Origin: Puniceicoccales bacterium
GTDB taxonomy: Bacteria; Verrucomicrobiota; Verrucomicrobiia; Opitutales; UBA953
Reading direction: 5' to 3'
NCBI GenBank assembly: GCA_031284845.1
Contig: JAITXH010000102.1
Coordinates: 1 to 6,250, forward strand
DNA length: 6,250 nucleotides
The notes under the pieces were generated by a model. That model was not told the origin of the DNA. It was given only the letters and a program-made list of their open reading frames with translations, and made no database searches. The translations under genes were made by a program, and so were the position numbers. Below, piece after piece: positions 6,186-6,250 of this stretch. Position 1 is the first letter of the stretch; each line of letters begins with the position of its first letter.

Positions 6186-6230
6186 GGAGCCGGAACGCCG
6201 ATAAAAGACCATTCACACCGCCTCAGAGAG
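6148..6230. repeat. 9-bp inverted repeat B
   Basis: CTCTCTGAG at 6148-6156 is an exact reverse complement of CTCAGAGAG at 6222-6230, separated by 65 bases. Its arms alternate with those of the other inverted repeat here (order A-B-A-B), which is the topology of a pseudoknot rather than of nested hairpins. The arms could equally be paired protein-binding half-sites. Function is unproven. Confidence 0.5.
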
Positions 6231-6250
6231 CCGGCTTTTGAGAAGGATTC

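Larger units (their letters stand above)
6087..6250 (-). promoter_or_regulatory. Upstream region of the oxidoreductase/NusG-like unit
   Basis: This 164-base stretch precedes the minus-strand oxidoreductase gene and runs off the window, so it should hold the promoter or leader, unless the transcript starts further right. I see no convincing sigma-70 promoter; TTGGAC (6139-6134) has no good -10 partner. A perfect 5-bp hairpin, CGCAT-GAGGT-ATGCG on the minus strand (6118-6104), lies 17 bases before the start codon. Two longer inverted repeats, listed separately, also fall here. No coding potential is supported. Confidence 0.4.

Overview
The window holds six protein-coding genes (one cut by the left edge) on a moderately GC-rich bacterial chromosome. 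Two Tat-exported Gfo/Idh/MocA oxidoreductases, a hydroxypyruvate-isomerase-like TIM-barrel protein, a diverged NuoN and weak Shine-Dalgarno sequences together suggest a member of the Verrucomicrobiota/Planctomycetota group, perhaps an Opitutaceae-like organism. This placement is inferred from protein character, not from a marker gene.

Layout. Positions 1-111 (+) are the C-terminal end of a hydroxypyruvate-isomerase-like sugar isomerase/epimerase. It is followed after 30 bases by a Tat-exported Gfo/Idh/MocA oxidoreductase (142-1449, +), and the pair is closed by a strong intrinsic terminator (1480-1520). On the minus strand, 1636-2478 encodes a ScpB-type methylmalonyl-CoA decarboxylase. A 213-base divergent spacer separates it from nuoN (2692-4293, +), the complex I proton-pumping subunit N, which stands alone here. 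Convergent to nuoN is a two-gene minus-strand unit: a second, more divergent Tat-exported Gfo/Idh/MocA protein (4908-6086), followed 8 bases later by a NusG/RfaH-type transcription elongation factor paralogue (4336-4899). The right edge (6087-6250) is the upstream region of that unit and carries interleaved inverted repeats.

How the genes relate. The isomerase-like protein and the first oxidoreductase look like part of a carbohydrate or polyol oxidation/isomerisation pathway. ScpB (propionate/methylmalonyl-CoA metabolism) and NuoN (respiration) are metabolic singletons without their usual partners in view. The NusG paralogue does not lead a long operon inside the window, so its target is not visible.

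The window looks mostly like ordinary chromosomal metabolism. No mobile element, CRISPR array, tRNA or rRNA was seen. The points most worth a second look are the stand-alone nuoN, the Gfo/Idh/MocA-NusG pairing, the non-canonical cofactor motifs in the second oxidoreductase, a cysteine cluster beside the ScpB active site, and the repeats in the upstream region at the right edge.
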